NCBI GenBank assembly: GCA_940337035.1
Contig: CALNHX010003274.1
Span: 90,053-154,052 of the forward strand
From: Agriotes lineatus
Taxonomy: Eukaryota > Arthropoda > Insecta > Coleoptera > Elateridae
Direction: 5' to 3'
DNA: 64,000 nucleotides
The stretch's first letter is position 1, and every line of letters starts with the position of its first letter. The translations under genes were made by a program, and so were the position numbers. The notes beneath the pieces were generated by a model. The model was not told the DNA's origin and made no database searches. It saw nothing but the letters and a program-made list of their open reading frames with translations. Below, piece by piece: positions 21,780 to 33,643 of this stretch.

Positions 21780-24700
21780 GGTTTAATTTTAAGTTGTTGT
21801 CTGTGAGTTTTATTTCTTATTCTATCGCTTTTTGTTTTTTTTTATTTTTCATAGGATTATCATATCAATAGAATTTATTCTTGATTTATGCTTGTCCGTG
21901 ATGGTCCATGATTCACTTCCGTAAAATGATGTTGGTCTAACTACTGTTTTACTACTTCTGTTTTTGTGTTCTTTGTTATTTCGGTTTTGTTTAAGAAAGT
22001 TGATTTCATTATATTATATATTCTGCCTGATTTTCCTATCTTATCATCCTAGCCACTTGTTCTATTTTTTGTCCATTTATTTGTATGTTGTTTGTCTTTT
22101 TTTCTATTTGATATTATCATACTTTTCGTCTTGTTTATGTTTATTTCCATATTGATCTTCTGTAGTTCTTGGTTCAGTACTTACATCTAAATTGTGTGGT
22201 AGTTTTATTTCAGATTCAATAGAAGAGGCCATACCATACGCACATCCTCAAACATTAATTCTATCAGGTAGGTTTCCTCCATCTTCCAATAGGTATGTAT
22301 CTCTCTTTTATTTTTCATCCTTTTCTTTGCTCCATGGCAATTTTGAATAGCAAAGGGCTGAGCTCACATCCTTTTTGACCCTTATCATTTCTGCTTTGAA
22401 TTCTTTAGATTCTTGGTTTTTAATTCTTACTATGTTTAGATTCCTCTTGTACATCATTTTTATTATCTCTATTATTTAATTTTCTACATTTCTTTCCCAC
22501 TAACTTATATTAATATGAATAATAAGTCCTGAGTACTTTTTCCACTGCTAAATCCACACTGTGTGCCTTCTATTGTATTTTCGATATTTCCTCTTAGTCT
22601 TTTCTCTATTATTCTTGCCATAATTTTGCCTGGAATGCTTGAAAATATTACATCCCTGTAGTTATTGAAATTTCGTTTATCTCTATTTTTGTAGATTGGT
22701 AGAATTATTAATATATTCCAATCGTTTGGTATCTCATTACATTTAATTGCCTTATTAAATATTTTTCTTAGCTTTTTGATTTTCTCATCTCCTCGCCCAT
22801 TTCAGGGGTGATATCATCTTTGCCTGGATCTTTATCTATTTTGACCTTTTTTCTTGATTTTATGTTCTCCATTAGTTCCTTAAAATATCGTTCCCACCTC
22901 TCCATTATTTTGTTCTCATCTGTGATTATTTTCCAATCTTTGTCTTTCATATTCACCATATTATATTCTTTCTTCTTTTTAAGTTGTTTTAGCGTTCCAT
23001 AGAATAATGTTTAATTTTCTTTAGAATCTTTTGTCATTTTCTGTGCAAATTTTATCCATGACTCTTATTTAGATTTATTAACTTCTATTTTTACCTCTTT
23101 TCTCTTTTTGTTATATTTTTTATAGCCTTCTAACCTTTTTGTATTTACGTATTTGTTCCAGCTTTTTTCTTTTATTTTTCCTTTCCGTTTTCCTGTATTT
23201 TTATCTTTTCAGTTTTTATATCCATCGTTAACATATAATGGCCGCTTGCCATTTCCGCTTGTCTTCTAACTTCCATGTCTTTTATCATTCTAAATTAATG
23301 TTTTCTTATCAGGATGTAATTGATTATTGACTTTTTCCTTGTACTTGGTAGTTCTCTTGTATATTTATGTATTTCTTTGTCTTGAATTTTATATTTGTAG
23401 TGACTAATTCGTTTTTACACATATTTTTATTATCCTTTCCCCGTTATTATTTCTGCTACTTTCTTTTTCTCTTCCCATGATGTTTTTAATTCCTGTGTTT
23501 TACGTTTCATTTACGCCGCCGTTTAAATTTGCATTCGATGGTATTTCCCGCGCGCTCCGCACGACCTGAATCGCTCTGGCCGCGATAACCTCGATGGGCA
23601 TTTATCTTTTTAGGCGCAGATTGTGATCTTCGGGCGCGTTCTTTTCCGCTTACAGCCGTTAAGCAGGCATGGTGGTTTAGCATTTTCGGGAAGAGCTTTG
23701 GGGGATGTTTATTAAGCCTACGTTTAGTTTCGTTTGTTGGTGAAATGCAAGCCTTTACGTTTTCGTGTTTCTGATGCCCCGAGCTCACGAGAAGGAAGTT
23801 TATTCCTACGCTTTGTGCGAATTCTGAATGCGACCACGAGTCGTCACATGTGGCCTGGATTGTATCTAGGGTGAGTACTCTAGACGCCCTAAGACTCTCT
23901 GTAGTTCTGTATTTTATCGTTGGATTCCTATTTCCCTTTCACAGCAAGTAGTGCCACGCATTTAACGCCGGTTTCGATCGCTAGAGAGCCAAGCAACTTT
24001 TGAACCAAAAGGCCGCTCTGAGGCAGCTCTTCGCGTTCACGGCGACCGCTGCAGACGTTTGTGAGCCGACGTTTGTTGGACCTTACGGGGCCGCTTCCCT
24101 CTTGATGCAGGCGCTTAATTAGAGCACAAGAAAGGACCCGTTACGGGGGTTTTTCCTCCTGGTTTGGCATGCTAACCTCGCCGTCGCGGTGCAGAAACAT
24201 TTGCTGGTCAAGTGGCATGCTAGCCAGCCATTTTAATGTGTACAATTTGTAGTATTGCCGAACTGTATTGTAAAAATGTGAGTATTTAATTGTATGTAAT
24301 TTATTAAATTATAGTAACCATGCGATTCTGATTTGTGCAAATTATTGTGATAATTATATATACATATATGCTTTGTACTGTGCTATTTTTTTGGCATTAT
24401 ATGATCTTTATGCCAGTAAACAGGGTTGCGTTACGGTTATCTACTGTATTTAGAGCTATCTTTTAGGAAGTGTAATTGTACGTTAGGTATTGAGTTGACA
24501 AATTCTCGCTAGAACACCGGGGTGCATTCGCCGTTATTATAAAAATTTGTTGGCGCGCTGGACATCTAATTTGTGTGTTCTACCATTTAATTTCTTAAAG
24601 AGCTTGTACCACTGAGATGGCGGCCGGCTTTTGCACCTGAGTGTACCTTATTGTAATTTCTTTGGAAGGTCGCCCAGAAAATAAATAAATTGCTAATATG

Positions 24701-25335
24701 TGTTTAGTTTTTCTACTTTTCCATTTAGGTCTACCATCATTATTAAATTTTTTCCTCGTTCGTCGATTTTCGTTTGCAGGGTTTTAAAGAACTTTTCTTT
24801 TTGCTCTTTTTTTGCATTCTTATTTACCCTCTATGCTATTATTAGTGTCCATGTTTCTTCATCCATTAATTTTATTTCTACTGTCATTATTCTTTCATTT
24901 ACATCTTGTTCCCTGGTTATATCTATTATTCTCTTTGGTGTTATTATTACTCCTACTTTTTTCTTCGCTTTTTATTTTTCTTTTTTGTTGTTTTTTTGAT
25001 CGAATTTTTTTAATTTCACTTCAGTCATCTTATTTTCATGTTTTCCTACTTTATATGCTCTTTTGATATCTGTAGCTACTATTTTGTTTACTAGCTATTC
25101 CTTAATTTCAAGTATGGCATTTTCTTTATTGAATTCTGTCCCTCTGATGATTATATTTTTTTCTTTTCTTTTTCCTGGATTTCCATATTTTTCCTTAATA
25201 TTTCAATTTAGTTTTTTAGTTCTGTTTTTCTCTATTCCACTTTACTTCTTTCTTTAGTGTATCCTCTTTTAGCACTCTCATCTTTTCTCCATATTTTGTG
25301 AGTTGTTTATTTATACTATTTATGTGCCTTTTCCA
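21780..25335 (-). mobile_element. RTE-like non-LTR retrotransposon (copy B), heavily decayed, split by a solo LTR
   Basis: Minus-strand pieces in collinear order. ORF1 coiled coil and RNA-binding part, about 25330-24900: 'NSINKQLTKYGEKMRVL', 'NIIIRGTEFNKENA', 'DIKRAYKVGKHENKMTEVKL'. Endonuclease: 'FFKTLQTKIDERGKNLIMM' near 24780, continuing past the solo LTR with 'IHKYTRELPSTRKKSIINYI' near 23340. RT, about 22750-22530: 'NEIPNDWNILIILPIYKN', 'NNYRDVIFSSIPGKIMARII', 'TQCGFSSGKSTQ'. Tail near 21960-21850: 'VVRPTSFYGSESWTI'. Many stops and frameshifts. It is more diverged than copy A and related to it, but not a duplicate. Confidence 0.7.
23498..24698 (+). mobile_element. Ty3/gypsy-type solo LTR
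   Basis: It aligns along its whole length with the LTR at 26064-27350. Both start near 'TGTT(TT)ACG...ACGCCGCC', both have 'aacaccggggtgcatt' or 'atcaccggggtgcatt', 'gcggccgg', 'ggaag(g/a)tcgcccagaa' and an AATAAA signal, and both end near 'CTAA(T/C)A'. No gag or pol lies beside this copy, and LINE copy B resumes on both sides, so it is a solo LTR left by LTR-LTR recombination. The flanks share 'tgtgt' on each side, a possible target duplication that overlaps the LTR tip and so cannot be delimited exactly. The open frame at 23507-23788 is internal to the LTR. Confidence 0.75.
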
Positions 25336-26063
25336 AGTGCACCTGAACTGAACTAAAAGCAAATTTCGGCCATTAAACAATGGCCTTCCACAGGGATCCG
25401 TACTAGCCCCGCTACTTTTCAATATTTACACGTCGGACATACCTGAAACAAGCTCGCAAAAATTCGCTTATGCTGATGACGTGATGACTTAGCTTTATGC
25501 TTCCAACAACGAGACATCGAAAATAAACTTACCGGAGAATTAGAAACTATGGACAAATATTTTTCCAAATGGAGGTTCTCGCTAAACCCAAATAGCGAAG
25601 TTACAACTTTTTACCTGCACAAACGACAAGCACGCTATCAACTAAATATCTTCTTCAAAGGAACCCGATTGAAGCACAATGGCATCTCTAAATGCCTTGA
25701 GGTAACTCTGCACAGAATAATCAGCTTTAAACATCATCTAGAAAAACTCTCTTCTAAATTAAAAACAAGGATAAATATTATCCAGACATTTACCAACACA
25801 AAGTGGGAAGCAAACTCAGATACGCTTAGAACATCGTCACTAGCTCTAGGTTTTTCAGCAGCGGAATACTGAGCACCGGTATGGTTTAGCAGCAAACATA
25901 AACACAAAATTGACACTCAGCTAAACCAAATCATGATGCTTATATCTGGCACAGTTAAATCAACTCCTATAGAATAGCTGCCTGTACTCTGCATCATTGC
26001 TCCAGCCGTCCTTAGGCGTAAAACAACCTTAACAAGAGAATACGACAAATTCCTTCAAAACCC
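25336..26063 (+). pseudogene. Jockey-like LINE reverse-transcriptase fragment
   Basis: Plus-strand reading: 'NNGLPQGSVLAPLLFNIYT', 'SDIPETSSQKFAYADD' (catalytic Asp pair present), then 'MDKYFSKWRFSLNPNSEVTT', 'KHHLEKLSSKLKTRINII' and 'APVWFSSKHKHKIDTQLNQI'. This is the C-terminal half of a Jockey-type reverse transcriptase. It begins abruptly and is cut by the gypsy LTR at 26064. In-frame stops after YADD, before APVW and after 'STPIE' show it is dead. Confidence 0.75.
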
Positions 26064-27350
26064 TGTTACGTGTAGAATACGCCGCCTGTCGTAATTTCGA
26101 ATTCGAATGTTATTTTCCCGGGCACCGCGTGTCTGGGACATTTGGCCGAGATAATTGCGATATGCTTTTATCTGGGGAAAACCGATTGCAGGCCGTGACG
26201 CGTTCTTCTTTGCTAGCAGCTTGAAACGAGCAGTTGTGTGACGTTGCAATTTACTAGTTCGGGGATGTCTTTATAGGGTTTTTGGTTGGATTTTTGTGTT
26301 GGAGTTATGCAAACCCTCACGCTTTCGTGGCTTTGAGACCCCAAACTCATTGAAGGAAGATTTTCCTACGCTGCGGCGGATTTGGTTGTGATTGCATCCA
26401 CGAGCTGTTTTTATATGCCCAAAACCACCTGGGGTTGAGTAGCTAGAAGCGTTAAGAATTTTGTGTTTACGTATTCTATTCGGACCTCTTGCCATCTTAC
26501 AGCAAGCAGTACCAGGCAAATTTAATGCCGGTCTTGAATTAGCCGCGACAGCGAGATTGTCCGGCCCGGCGGCTATATTGAACTTGGGCGCGCCGCTCTT
26601 TCGTTCTGAGTTTACGGCAACGTGCTGCAGGTCCCGCGAGTCGATCTGTCAAGCCTTCACGGAACCGCTTTCCCTTGTCGCCAGCGCTCAGTTAGGGCAC
26701 AAGAAGGATCCGTATTGTGGGTGGTATTTGGCCCCGAGGTTTGGCACTTTAATCCCGCTGGAGCAGTTCACGCTGAGAACTACCACCGACGGCTGCAGGA
26801 AGGTCTTGGCCGAAAGCTCAAAAATCGCGATCAGCTTCCTCCAGAACTGAGCCCCCCAGGACCTTTTGCGGCTAGTAGCTTGCCAAGCTGCTTGTTTTTA
26901 ACCTGTTATAAAATGCTGTTTGTGTCAGAAACTGTGAGTATAGTTAGCGCATGTAGTTACTAATTTAGAGGGTCTCTACAATTCCAATTTATGCTATTTG
27001 TATGTTATTCATTGTAAACTTGTAGGTACTGTGATATTAGCATGAAATTAAATGATCTTAAATTGCCAGTATACAGAGTGAGTTAGCTACGGTTTGATTG
27101 CATTTGTTGGAGCTATCTTTCAGGAAGTGTGTTTTAGCTGGGTATAGAGTTTACAATTCTTCATTAGATCACCGGGGTGCATTTGCCGTTTTTTTCAAAA
27201 ATTGTTGGCACTGTGGGCTTTCAGTAATTATTGTTCTATCGTTTCATGCCTCCGATAACGCTGAGTTGGCGGCCGGTATTTGCATCCTAGTGTACCTAAT
27301 TTTGTGCTGCTTTGGAAGATCGCCCAGAATCTAAATAAAAAGGCCTAACA
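26064..27350 (+). repeat. 5' LTR of the gypsy-type element
   Basis: It begins 'TGTTACG' and ends 'CCTAACA', giving TG...CA tips and a length of 1287 bp. A polyadenylation signal ('taaataaaa') lies about 20 bp before the end. It aligns with the solo LTR at 23498-24698. Open frames within (for example 26461-26850) are chance readings of a GC-rich LTR. Confidence 0.75.
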
Positions 27351-27359
27351 AGAAGAAGT

Positions 27360-27376
27360 TGGCGCTCGCACGTGGG
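27360..27376 (+). other. Possible primer-binding site of the gypsy-type element
   Basis: 'tggcgctcgcacgtgggg' begins 10 bp after the LTR. The TGGCG start is what a tRNA 3'-CCA end would pair with. I cannot name the tRNA. Confidence 0.4.
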
Positions 27377-27874
27377 GTTCTGTTTTTGTTAAGTGTGCTT
27401 TGGCATTTCTAAATTTTGCTACGTAATTTAATAACCGTAGCTAAGTGAACCCTTTCTTTTGCATTCGAATTGTTAGGATGTTTTGCTCTTGTTGAGATAT
27501 TTATTGATAATATTGCATGTGTTTTACTAACAGTATTTTAAGCTATATTTATTCGGTTAGTTATTAAGATTTATGTATGAACCTAACCATTATTTTAAGT
27601 ATTGCAGATTTATGTATTTGTGCTCTTGTTTGGAAGAAATTGCTATCGAACCGCGTTAAAATTTTTGGTTATTTGATAAGTGCTTGGAGAAATTCTTGCG
27701 TTCGTACGCTGGTGGGTCGCGTTTTTCCAAATTTATCAGTGAGACATTCTTTGATATTGATTAGTTATCAAAGTTTTGCACGGTTGTGTCCTTCGTGTGC
27801 CCTCGTGACTCGCATTTTTATTATTTGGAATTTGTCGATTTTCTATTGGGCTTTTCTTGTCGTAATCATTTAGT

Positions 27875-29202
27875 ATGGATATTGATCGGCTTGTAGTAGA
27901 TGAATTAGATTACGAACTGCGAACTCGTGGTGTCTGTTGCGACGGAAATTCTGGATATAGGCGTAAGTTGCTGCGTGCACGGGTTAGATTGGAAAAATCT
28001 GGGAATGCATCTTTTCATGAAATAGAAGTTAATGTTGCGGAGAACTAGATATTTGCTTCCAAAAACTGGAAATTTTAGTTGAGTAAATTTCGGCCCTGGG
28101 GCATCTTGTTAGTAATAGCAACGATTATAAGCGCTTTCAGACTAGATTGTATAATTGCTGCTTAACAGCTATGGATGATCTGGAAGCGACATTAGCTTAG
28201 CTTAGCGAAACTATAGCACCTTCGGTTTCACGCGTGGTTAATTTATTAGATTTGGACAATTATTCGCAGTCCAATGAGCAAAGTTTTGATGATGCGTAGA
28301 TTATCCTCAGAGCCAATGTAGAGCTCCTGTCGAGATCCCTTCGCAAGTTCGATTTAGTTTGCCAGGCATTAGCAACCCTCGTTTATTCCAATCGCCTTTA
28401 GGCCTAAATAGCACCCAAGCCGTTGATTCCTCGTCTCGCTGTAACAATCATTTACCGATTCATTAATGAAACCCTCGTTTTGATGGCCATTCGGGACTGT
28501 CTAGTTTTTTTGGAAAGACTAGAGGAACTACGTATCGCACGCGGCGTCTCGAAAGAGCAACTCTTCTGGTCCGCTGTTGAGTTCTTTACCGATCACGCGT
28601 TAATTTGGTACCGCTCAGTTAGGGACACAGTACATGATTGGGATGCTTTAGTTTAGGCATTACGGACCGCATTTCTCCCTTGCGATTATGAGGCCGGTTT
28701 ATGGGATGTGATTCGGAATCGCACTCAAGGTGCTGATGAACCCGTCGCTGTATTCGTGGCTGCCATGGAAAACTTATTCCGCCGCTTGCCTTCGGTGCCT
28801 TCGACTTATACTCGGCTTAACTTGATTCGCCGAAACTTATTACCTCATTTCCAAACGCATTTAGGCTTGGAGACTATCCATACTATTCCGAATTTGCTCC
28901 AGACTTGTAAGGCATTTAAAGATGCACAAGTACGTGCACAAGGGTTTCGTGGACCCCCAACTAATGTTAGTCCCATGTTGGAGTCTGACCTCGCGTACCT
29001 AAGGCCTAGAGCCCATTCTCGGATTTATGCAACCGCCGTCTCACCTAATGATAGTTGCGCTTTTTCTATAGATCCTTCCACGATCATCGATCTATCGATT
29101 GTCCCTCGCCGAGGAGACGTAATTGTTTTACGCTGCGGGAAACCCGACGTTACGATTAGAACATGTCCTTCTTGTTTGGGAAATGGAATTCAGCGACGTT
29201 AG
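27875..29202 (+). pseudogene. Gypsy-type gag, broken
   Basis: ATG at 27875 opens 'MDIDRLVVDELDYELRTRG' and runs 57 codons to a stop at 28046. The same protein continues in pieces: 'YKRFQTRLYNCCLTAMDDLE' near 28117, and the capsid region 'MAIRDCLVFLERLEELRIAR', 'FFTDHALIWYRSVRDTVHDW' (28423-28656) and 'AVFVAAMENLFRRLP' (28708 on). It ends with 'LRCGKPDVTIRTCP', a zinc knuckle whose His is replaced. At least five in-frame stops occur. Gag normally forms the particle that packages the element's RNA. Confidence 0.65.
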
Positions 29203-30657
29203 GAGACCGACTAGCGCGCTTTAGTGAAAATCTTTCGGTAGCTAATTCTGTTATTGATGCTTCCTGTTCCCAAGCAGTTCTAGATTTTATTTTGAGTCAT
29301 GCTGACCCTGATCAGCGGCCCTATCTGCGGATCTCGTTTTTTGGAAACAAACTTTTTGGATTATTGAAAATTGGTGAAAGGCCATTGCCGACAAGTCAAG
29401 TCCCCCTGTGTATCATCGCTAATGGCAGGGAATGTCGAAGTTTAGGGACTGTCACTGCTCTGATAGCTCTCCTCGACAAAGTTTGCTTTCTTGATGTAAT
29501 AGTAATGCCTTCTATACCCCATGCTTTAATTTTGGGCACTGACTTTTGGCGTCGCATGGGTATCGTGCCGGACCTTCGAAGTAATGAATGGGCATTTTCT
29601 AAGGATGAGTTGGCCCCTGTCGTAAATGCTATTCAGGCCGTCGAACATTTGACGCAGGCTCAGCTCGAACAACTCGACGTTTTCGTTAGGAACACTTTTG
29701 AGCAAATGGGAGATAAGCTCGGTTGTACGCATATAGCTGAGCATGAAATTAAGACGACTTCGCCCCCTATCAAACAGCGATATTATCCTATTTCCGCTGC
29801 TCTTCAGAAACAGGTGGCTCTGGAGTTGCAAAAGATGTTGGACGAGAGAATTGTGGAATTGTCGACTTTCGCTTGGTCATCACCTATCATCATGATCGGG
29901 AAAAAAGATGCTAGCTATCGCTTTTGTGTTGACTTTCGCCGTCTTAATAAAGTTGGTCAGCCTGATGCTTATCCTATTCCGTATGTATCGAGTACCCTGG
30001 ATAAACTTCGTGATGCGCACTATCTTACCACTCTCGATATTAAATCGGCGTATTGGCAAATTCCTGTTGCAGCTTCTTAGAGGCCTTTGACTGCGTTTAC
30101 TGTCCCCAATCGGGGGTTATATCAGTTTCGTCGCTTACCGTTCGGTTTGCATATGGCTGCGGCCACTTGGAAGCGGTTAATCGACCGTGTAGTTGGCGCC
30201 CCGATCTAGAACCCTTGATGATATTGTGATCTGTACGCCCATCTTCGATAAGCACCTATCAGTTCTTCGTGAGGTTGTATTCTGATTGTTGTCTGCTGGC
30301 CTTACCTTAAGTAAGGACAAATGTCACTTTTGTAAGCCAGAGCTTAAGTACCTTGGTTACTTGGCGAATTCCAAGGGTTTGTTGGTCGATCCGGGGAAAA
30401 CAGATGCTATCACGCGTATTCCCACTCCTGGTTCGGTTTCTGAGATGAGCCGGGTTATCGGTATGGCGTCATGGTATCGACGATTCGTACCAAACTTCTC
30501 GTCTCTTATAGGCCTGCTGACGTTTCTTCTTCGGAAGAACGCTAAGTTTGTATGGGATGAGCGTTGTGTCTTTCGCACTTGATTTCGGCTCCGATTTTAG
30601 CCTGTCCGGATTTTTCTGTGCCCTTTGTAATACAGACTGATGCCTCGGGTTATGGCA
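29163..30657 (+). pseudogene. Gypsy-type pol (protease, reverse transcriptase, start of RNase H), broken
   Basis: The protease region keeps 'HALILGTDFWRRMGIVPD', but the catalytic Asp-Ser/Thr-Gly is not recognisable ('LLKIGERPLPTSQ' stands there). Reverse transcriptase: 'IKQRYYPISAALQKQV', 'YRFCVDFRRLNKVGQPDAYP', 'LTTLDIKSAYWQIPV' to a stop at 30078, then 'TAFTVPNRGLYQFRRLPFGL', a frame break, 'LDDIVICTPIFDKHL' (catalytic Asp pair), 'CHFCKPELKYLGYL' and 'MASWYRRFVPNFSSL'. RNase H begins 'FVIQTDASGYG' and is cut at about 30657. The thumb and early palm are well preserved, so decay is moderate. Confidence 0.75.
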
Positions 30658-30714
30658 GTGAACTGGGAAACTGCCCATGAAAAAAAAGGAGCCGTAGTTA
30701 CCGCACTCAAATTA

Positions 30715-31005
30715 TTGGTTTAAAGATTAGTGGCTTAAAAACCGTCCCAAGATTTGCGGCGCTACACGTTTATAGATTAGATCCGGACACTACGAAGACC
30801 GAAATTGAAGATTATCTCAAAGCAACATTCCCAGAAGTGGTATGCGAACAAATGGAAGCAAAACATAAAGATGAATATTCACCCTTTAAGGTTAGTGTTA
30901 ATAACGCTAATTTTGAAAAAGCCATGGATCCAGAAGTGTGGCCCACTGGAGCTGTTGTTAACAATTTTTTTTATCGGCTACCGCATCAAACAGTAAGCAG
31001 ATAAC
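30715..31005 (+). pseudogene. LINE ORF1 C-terminal fragment
   Basis: It reads 'LKTVPRFAALHVYRLDPDTT', 'IEDYLKATFPEVVCEQMEAK', 'YSPFKVSVNNANFEKAMDPE' and 'WPTGAVVNNFFYRLPHQTV', then stop. The 'LHV.RL.P.T' to 'FKV.V' to 'P..WP.G..V..F' pattern is the one found at the end of ORF1 proteins of insect LINEs. The N-terminal part is lost at the gypsy junction. Confidence 0.6.
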
Positions 31006-31025
31006 TTTTGTACCCGACGTACGAA

Positions 31026-33515
31026 CTAAGTCAGAGTACCGGATTTTCCACCTGAATATTAGAAGCATTAGGGGCTCTGTAAAGAAAAATGACATTGATA
31101 TTTTACTACGTTCTCTGGCGTTTCCCGAAATTGTATGCTTTACTGAAACCTGGTGCTATAAAAGTGAAATTATGTGTATAAAATTAATCAATTATAATTT
31201 AGCAAGTCATTTTTGCCGTAAAGAATCAAGAGTGGGAGGTGTTGCCATATTTATTAAAGAACATATCTCGTTTAAGCCAAGAAATATTATTAGTAAATGA
31301 TGTTGAAAAGGTTTTTGAATATACATCTGTGAATATTGATATCGGAAATGTGAACATAAATGTTTCATGTATTTATCGAACGCCTCATTCTGATATTTTT
31401 ATATTTAAGTTTTATTTGGATTTGCTAATATATATTTAAATGTTTTTAATAAGGTTGAGTTTTTATGTGGTGACTTCAATGTGGACTTCAGCAGTAAAAA
31501 CAAAGATGCTGTTTGTATTTGTAATATTATGTCATCATATGGTTTTAATATGTGTATTAATGAATTTACTCGTATACAGGGTCAATCAAAATCTAGTATC
31601 GATAATATATTTACAAATATAGATATTAGCTCTGTAAAATCTGCAATTGTATATTCAAATTTATCAGATCATTTTATGCAAATAATTTCTTGTATTTATG
31701 ACTTAGTACCGCAATCTGAGGTAAAATTTATATATAAAAGAAATTTAAAAAATCAATACAACATTAATCACTTTAAAAATTTGATTTCAGGCGAAAATTG
31801 GGAGGAGATTTGTGTTGCAAATAATGCTGATGAAAACTTCACCAGTTTTTCTAAAAAGTTTAATGATCTACTTGAGACTGCTTTTCCTTTAGAACGTATA
31901 CAACTAAAAGGGAGAAAGAGTAGAAAGTACAAATGATTAACTTCAGAAATAGTCAATCAAGATCATATGGTAAGACAAATGTACCTATAGAATTTACAAA
32001 ATAACAGGCAATCGCCAGCTTTTGGCGCGTTACAATGATTTTTAAATAAATCGAAAGCTGCTTGGAATATAATCAAAAATGATGTGACTGTCGAAACTAA
32101 AACAAAATATTCTTTAGAATTCAATAACGAAGTTGGTTTAAAAATTACAGATTTGAACGAAGCTGCTCATGCTTTTAACAGTTATTTTGTGAATTATATA
32201 AAAACACTTTCTGATACTGCACTGGTAAATATAAAAAAGAGTAGAAGGGACAGCACTTCAGTAGCTTCATCAATGTTTTTGTTACCTGTTGAAATAAACG
32301 AAATGTTGCAAATTATAAATATCGTTGCAAACAATTATTCTGCTGGACACGATGGCGTTCCCTGTTCTCTTCTATCGCATATCGCTAAAAATATAGCTCC
32401 TGTCTTGACGAACTTAGTAAATGAATCATTTAGGGTGGGTTTATTTCTTTCTGCTCTTAAAGTTTCGTTTGTCATTCCCATTCATAAAAAAACTGACATT
32501 AAAAATTTTAAAAATTACAGAGCCGTTTCTGTACTTTCCATACCTATTCTTAAAAATTTACGAAAAAGTCTTCTACGTTAGACTTCTAAATTTCTTGAAT
32601 TCAAATAATATTTTAACAAGCAGACAATTTGGGTTTCGTAGAAATAGATCAACAGAAGATGCAATTGTATGTATAATTAACTACATGTCTAAATTAGATT
32701 CTAAGTTAAAGGTGGCTGGTGTTTTTTTCGATTTGACACGTGCTTGTACATCATGACATTTTGATTAAAAAATTGGAAAAATATGGAATTAGAGGAGTAG
32801 TTGAAAACTGGCTAATATCACATTTGTCAAACCGTTTTCAAAAAGTTGTTTTAAGGTAAATGCTAATCAGTTTAGCTCTGATCAAAAAATATAAGTATAG
32901 GTGTACTCTAAGGGAGTGTTTTGGGCCCGTTTTGCTTATAATTTTCATTAATGACATTGTCGATCACAAAAATTTGAACTTCTTTCTCTGTTTGCCGACG
33001 ACACTTGCTGTGTTGTAAACAGCTGGAAATACTCAAACTCTTAATTTAAAGGCAAATGCATGTGCTACTGAAATGCAGTCTTATTGCTCAAATAGTGGTT
33101 TGATCCTAAATTCATTAAAACTAATTTACTCTCTTTCTCTACTAAAAATATTGACTACAGCTTATTAGCAAAAATTAATGGAAAGAATATAATTTCAAAC
33201 TCTGTTTTGAAATTATTTGGAGTTCATGTTAACACCCATTTAACATGGAATGCTCAAATTGATTATATAAGCAGCAAATTGACAACATATAATTTTATGC
33301 TCTGGCAATTAAGAACTTTTGTTAGTATTGAGGTGCTAACGGCCTTTAACTACGGTTTTGTAAATTCAATTTTAAATTATGGTATATTAGACTGGGGAAA
33401 TGCAACTCGTTGCCACGAAATTGTAATTTTACAGAAAAGAATTCTTCTCACAATTTTTTTAAATCCACCCGAGTCTCTTGTAGAGATCTCTTTAAAAAAT
33501 GAAATATGCTGACGG
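31026..33515 (+). pseudogene. LINE ORF2: endonuclease and reverse transcriptase, broken
   Basis: Endonuclease: 'RIFHLNIRSIRGSVKKNDID', 'EIVCFTETW' (catalytic Glu), 'GGVAIFIKEH', 'CIYRTPHSD', 'FLCGDFNVDFSSKNKD' and 'IVYSNLSDHFMQII' (Asp-His pair), with frame breaks near 31275 and 31435. Reverse transcriptase: 'NNYSAGHDGVPCSLL', 'KVSFVIPIHKKTDIKNFKNY', 'SRQFGFRRNRSTEDAIV', 'GVFFDLTRA', 'GSVLGP' preceded by TAA in place of Gln, and 'LFADDTCCVV' near 32985 with the catalytic Asp pair kept. The tail 33207-33512 reads 'VNTHLTWNAQIDYISSKLTT'. At least five frameshifts or stops. Confidence 0.7.
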
Positions 33516-33643
33516 TTGCTGACATATATATTCTAAAATGTATTTTATACTGGTGACAATTATAACTACCACCTGAGATATAGGGAAAAATTAATTTTGT
33601 CGAAACACAGATTATCGCTTGTGGTAAACGGTCCTCTCCTAGT

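Larger units (their letters stand above)
26064..30657 (+). mobile_element. Ty3/gypsy-type retrotransposon, 3'-truncated
   Basis: 5' LTR (26064-27350), probable primer site, gag and pol in the usual order on the plus strand. The element breaks off within RNase H at about 30657, where LINE sequence begins. No 3' LTR or integrase is present. It is inserted in the Jockey-like fragment ending at 26063. Several stops lie in gag and pol, so it is inactive. The related solo LTR at 23498 shows the family inserted at least twice here. Confidence 0.75.

Noticed and set aside
24700..25257. Plus-strand hydrophobic open frames
   Set aside because: Same cause: antisense of LINE copy B ORF1 and endonuclease.
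26461..26963. Two overlapping open frames of 129 and 113 codons
   Set aside because: They lie inside the gypsy-type LTR, which is non-coding; the aligned solo LTR does not preserve them.
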